Assembly: GCA_964519015.1 (NCBI GenBank)
Contig: CAZFHZ010000029.1
Span: 1 to 34,667 of the forward strand
Reading direction: 5' to 3'
Origin: CAZFHZ01 sp964519015
GTDB lineage: Bacteria; Blakebacterota; Blakebacteria; Blakebacterales; CAYUVJ01
DNA: 34,667 bases
Shown here: piece by piece, positions 32,075 through 34,667 of the stretch
Numbering within the stretch: the stretch's first letter is position 1
How the letters are laid out: each line of letters starts with the position of its first letter
Translations under genes and position numbers: made by a program
The notes under the pieces: model-generated
What the model saw: only the letters and a program-made list of their open reading frames with translations
The model's database searches: none
Told to the model about the DNA's origin: nothing

Positions 32075-33085
32075 TTGACCGGATCCTGGGGAGGAGACCG
32101 CGAGCGCCTCCGGCGCCTGGCCGACCGGCTCGAAGGCCTGGTGACCGAGTCCCTTCATCCCGCTGCCGCTCGTCTGGACACCCTCACCACCCTCGAACTG
32201 CTCGACGTGATCAACCGGGAGGAGACGGAAGTAGCGCCGGCGGTGGCCCGGGTGTTACCCGCCGTGGCCGAGGCGGTCGAGCGGATCGTGACGGTCCTGC
32301 GCGGCGGGGGCCGGCTCTTCTACCTGGGGGCGGGCACCAGCGGCCGGCTCGGCGTACTGGATGCCAGCGAATGCCCCCCCACCTTCGGGGTCGATCCTAC
32401 GGTGGTGACCGGGGTGATCGCCGGCGGGGATCCGGCGCTGCGGCGATCGAGCGAGGGATTGGAGGATGACGGACCTTCCGGATGGGCCGACCTGGAGCGG
32501 GCGGGCGCCCGTAGGGGGGACATCGTGGTGGGGATCACGGCCAGCACCCGCACGCCTTACGTGGTCTCAGGTTTGGTCGAAGCCGGACGACGCGGGTTGA
32601 CCACCGTCTACCTGAGCTGCAACCCGCAGGGAGAGCCGGATCTGGAAGCGGATGTGACCATCGCCCCGGTGCTGGGGCCGGAGGTGGTCGCCGGTTCCAC
32701 CCGGCTGAAGGCAGGTACCGCCACCAAGATGGTGCTCAACCTGCTGTCCACCGCCGCCTTCGTGCGTCTGGGTAAGACCTGGGGTAATCTCATGGTCGAT
32801 GTGCGGCCGGTGAGCGAGAAATTGCGGGCCCGCGCCCGTCGGATCGTCATGCTGGCCTGTGGGGTCGGATTTGACGAGGCCGACCGGGTTCTGCGCGAAG
32901 TAGGGGAGGAGAGCCGGGCGGCCATCCTGGTGCTGGCCGGCGGTCTCCCAACGGATCAGGCCCTCGAACAGGCCCGCTCGGGCCGCCCGCTGCGCGAGCT
33001 GCTGGGTGGTGCCGCACCGGCGCTGGCGGGAGAATCTTTGGCGGGATCATCCGATAGCGGGAAAGAACGGGAGGGGTCACGATGA
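32075..33085 (+). CDS. murQ: N-acetylmuramic acid 6-phosphate etherase
   Basis: MurQ cleaves the lactyl ether of MurNAc-6-phosphate to give GlcNAc-6-phosphate, in recycling of cell-wall sugars. SIS-domain motifs are clear: LDTLTTLELLDVINREE, LFYLGAGTSGRLGVLDASECPPTFG with the catalytic Glu in SECPP, the second Glu in EGLEDD, and later STRLKAGTATKMVLNLLST and GNLMVDV. The start is uncertain. TTG 32075 (336 aa) gives a sensible N-terminus, ATG 32015 would overlap secF by 49 bp and look like a shadow there, and GTG 32141 would trim the start too far. No strong ribosome-binding site decides it. No anhMurNAc kinase or PTS gene lies in the window. Confidence 0.92.
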   Translation: MTGSWGGDRERLRRLADRLEGLVTESLHPAAARLDTLTTLELLDVINREETEVAPAVARVLPAVAEAVERIVTVLRGGGRLFYLGAGTSGRLGVLDASECPPTFGVDPTVVTGVIAGGDPALRRSSEGLEDDGPSGWADLERAGARRGDIVVGITASTRTPYVVSGLVEAGRRGLTTVYLSCNPQGEPDLEADVTIAPVLGPEVVAGSTRLKAGTATKMVLNLLSTAAFVRLGKTWGNLMVDVRPVSEKLRARARRIVMLACGVGFDEADRVLREVGEESRAAILVLAGGLPTDQALEQARSGRPLRELLGGAAPALAGESLAGSSDSGKEREGSR

Positions 33086-33477
33086 CGCATCCGGCCGTGC
33101 ACACCGATCGCGCACCGAAGGCGATCGGGCCTTACAGCCAGGCCAAGACCGTCGATCTGGGCGGCGGTCGCCGGCTGATCTTCAGCGCGGGCCAACTCGG
33201 CCTCAACCCGGCCACCGGACAGTTCGCCCCCGGCGGGGTGGAGGAGCAGACCCGGCAGGCGCTCAAGAACCTGACCGCCGTGCTCGAAGCGGCCGGCGCC
33301 GGCTGGGAGCACGTGGTCAAGACCGTCATCTTCATGGCCGACATGAAGGACTTCGGGGTAGTGAACCCCATCTACGGCGAGTGCGTTCCTGATCCCCCTC
33401 CGGCCCGTTCCACCGTGGCGGTGAAGGAACTACCCATGGAGGGATTGATCGAAATCGAGGTGGTGGCCGTCGTCTGA
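33082..33477 (+). CDS. ridA: RidA family protein (imine/enamine deaminase)
   Basis: RidA proteins hydrolyse reactive enamine/imine intermediates from PLP enzymes, protecting other enzymes from damage. The 131-aa product has the family N-terminus KAIGPYSQAKTVD, the FSAGQLGLNPATG segment (about 36-48), the K-T-V-I-F-M-A-D-M strand, and the conserved Arg in PPARSTV (about 105) with the final Glu in GLIEIEVVA. Length is typical. ATG 33082 overlaps the murQ stop, so the two are probably cotranscribed. Confidence 0.93.
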   Translation: MTHPAVHTDRAPKAIGPYSQAKTVDLGGGRRLIFSAGQLGLNPATGQFAPGGVEEQTRQALKNLTAVLEAAGAGWEHVVKTVIFMADMKDFGVVNPIYGECVPDPPPARSTVAVKELPMEGLIEIEVVAVV

Positions 33478-33522
33478 ACGGCCCGCACGGGAACCTGAAC
33501 CAGGAGAGGGGGTGAGACGACG

Positions 33523-34575
33523 GTGACGAGTGAACAGATCCGGCTGACCGCCATGGTCAGCTGTGCCGGCTGAGCATCCAAACTGGGTCCGGCGGACCTG
33601 AAGCGGGTACTCGAGCGACTCGAACCGGAAGACTACCCCGACCTCCTGGTCGGACGGAAGAGCTTCGACGACGCCGGGGTGTGGCGTCTCGATGAGGCCA
33701 CCGCGCTGGTGCAGACGGTCGACTTCTTCACCCCCGTGGTGGACGATCCGCGGACCTTCGGGGCGATCTCGGCGGCCAATAGTCTCTCCGACGTCTATGC
33801 CATGGGAGCCCGGCCGTTGACCGCCCTGGTGGTCGCCTGTACCCCCCCCGGTTTCGATCTCGACCAGCTGGCCGAGATCTTCGCGGGCGGGCAGGGGAAG
33901 ATGCATGAGGCGGGGGTGGCCCTGCTGGGCGGGCACACGGTCAAGGCCCCTGAGCTGAAGTACGGACTCGCGGTCACCGGCGTGGTGCACCCGGATCGGG
34001 TGGTCACCAACGCCGGGGCGCGCCCGGGCGATCGGCTCTATCTGACCAAGCCGCTGGGCACCGGGGTGATCACCACCGCCTTGAAGGAGGAGGCGTGCCC
34101 GCCCGAGGTGCTGGCCGAAGCCGTGCGCGTCATGCTCATCCTCAACCGCGCGGCCTCCGAGGCCATGGTCGAGGCCGGCGCCTCCGCCTGCACCGACGTG
34201 ACCGGATTCGGCCTGCTCGGTCATGCCCACCAGCTGGCCCATTCCAGCGGGGTCAGCCTGCGCCTGGACACCTCCGCCCTCCCCCTGCTGCCCGGTGCGG
34301 CCGAGGCGGCGGCGGCGAGGCACATCCCGGCTGGATTGAAGGCCAACCAGGCCTTCCTGGAGGAGTGGATCCGGGACGAATCGGGAGGTGTCGGTCCACG
34401 CGATCTGCTCTATGATCCGCAGACCAGCGGCGGGTTGCTCATCGCGATCCCGGCTGCGCGTGCCCTTCAGCTGGCCGAGGCGCTGGCCGGGCGCAGTGTG
34501 GGCGTCCATCCGATCGGACAGGTCGAGGAGGGTCCGGCCGGCCGTCTGGTGCTGGCGCGCGGATCATCGTTCTGA
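33523..34575 (+). CDS. selD: Selenide, water dikinase SelD, itself a selenoprotein
   Basis: SelD makes selenophosphate from selenide and ATP, the selenium donor for selenocysteine synthesis. The gene starts at GTG 33523 (AGGAGAGGGGG upstream) and reads through an in-frame TGA at 33571-33573. The codons around it give S-C-A-G-U-A-S-K, placing Sec at residue 17 and Lys at 20, exactly where E. coli SelD has its catalytic Cys 17 and Lys 20. After that the family is clear: TVDFFTPVVDDPRTFGAISAANSLSDVYAMG, GGHTVKAPEL, DVTGFGLLGHAHQL and DPQTSGGLL, 350 aa in all. If TGA is treated as stop the gene seems to begin at 33679 and loses its active site. It lies 5 bp before the tRNA-Sec gene. Confidence 0.96.
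33571..33600 (+). promoter_or_regulatory. Candidate bacterial SECIS after the selD TGA
   Basis: Eleven bases after the TGA, GGGTCC (33585-33590), loop GGC and GGACCT (33594-33599) form a 6-bp stem with a 3-nt loop, extendable by a T-G pair. The apical loop lies 18-20 nt after the TGA, within the usual distance for SelB recruitment. The loop is smaller than in E. coli fdhF and lacks its GU, so this is a candidate only. Confidence 0.4.
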
Positions 34576-34580
34576 TGCGG

Positions 34581-34667
34581 GGGGATTGATGGGGTCTGGT
34601 GGCCCCCGAGGCCTTCAAAGCCTTCTGCCGGGCGTTCGTAGCGTCCGGGGTGGGTTCGATTCCCACC
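34581..34667 (+). tRNA. selC: tRNA-Sec (anticodon TCA), truncated by window end
   Basis: The sequence folds as a bacterial selenocysteine tRNA. It has an 8-nt 5' acceptor strand GGGGATTG (34581-34588), AT, then an extended 6-bp D stem GGGGTC/GGCCCC with a 4-nt loop. The anticodon stem GAGGC/GCCTT encloses loop CTTCAAA, giving anticodon TCA. A long variable arm (CCGGGCG/CGTCCGG) follows, then the T arm GTGGG-TTCGATT-CCCAC. The 3' acceptor strand begins at the last base and continues outside the window. It lies 5 bp after selD. Confidence 0.95.

Noticed and set aside
33571..33573. In-frame stop disrupting selD (pseudogene)
   Set aside because: TGA lies at the catalytic Cys/Sec position, the frame continues with full conservation, and tRNA-Sec is adjacent.
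1..34667. CRISPR arrays, rRNA genes and other tRNA genes
   Set aside because: I saw no regularly spaced repeats and no rRNA or further tRNA signatures on either strand.

Overview
The window is a high-GC bacterial chromosome segment that begins at the replication origin. The organism is a diderm (Gram-negative type). Supporting signs are a long-form YidC with a periplasmic domain, a BamA-like outer-membrane barrel, a lipoprotein, and secreted proteins with signal peptides. Secreted M28- and M14-type peptidases, an M50 protease, DXP-dependent PdxJ and a large receptor-like Ser/Thr kinase would fit Gemmatimonadota or a related lineage. That placement is an inference from gene content and was not tested phylogenetically. 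A run of 10 N inside thiL suggests a draft or metagenome-derived scaffold.

Region 1 (1-5240) is the origin neighbourhood, ordered (dnaN start)-oriC-dnaA on the minus strand and rpmH-rnpA-yidD-yidC-rsmG on the plus strand. The gap after dnaA carries a B. subtilis-like DnaA-trio/unwinding element. The gap before dnaA carries an array of DnaA-box-like repeats about one helical turn apart. Two parS sites lie between yidC and rsmG inside a perfect 19-bp inverted repeat, but parA and parB do not follow. The 3' end of rsmG is unusually AT-rich.

Region 2 (5271-12575) holds two small membrane proteins, a SpoU/TrmH RNA methyltransferase and a UDP-sugar dehydrogenase. It then has an outer-membrane barrel (minus), etfBA with its own promoter, and an M50 membrane protease (minus) that appears to start at CTG.

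Region 3 (12686-25280) is a tightly packed plus-strand gene train, mostly with ATGA/GTGA stop-start overlaps: M28-like lipoprotein, M20 amidohydrolase, beta-propeller protein, thiL (with assembly gap), HAD phosphatase, acpS, nnrE-nnrD fusion, divergent polysaccharide deacetylase, pdxJ, menG/ubiE and M14 carboxypeptidase. Most of the known functions are cofactor biosynthesis and repair. The M28-like protein has lost most of its zinc ligands.

Region 4 (25355-28167) is a segment of lower GC carrying one receptor-like Ser/Thr kinase. It is bounded by 33-bp direct repeats that match the last codons of the neighbouring acyltransferase gene. This looks like an insertion that duplicated or rebuilt the 3' end of that gene, and it is the strongest candidate for something undescribed here.

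Region 5 (28138-34667) holds a PlsC-type acyltransferase with a zinc ribbon and C-terminal extension (minus), then secD-secF-murQ-ridA from a good sigma70-type promoter. Last come selD, itself a selenoprotein with an in-frame TGA at the catalytic position, and directly behind it the tRNA-Sec gene (selC), cut by the window edge.
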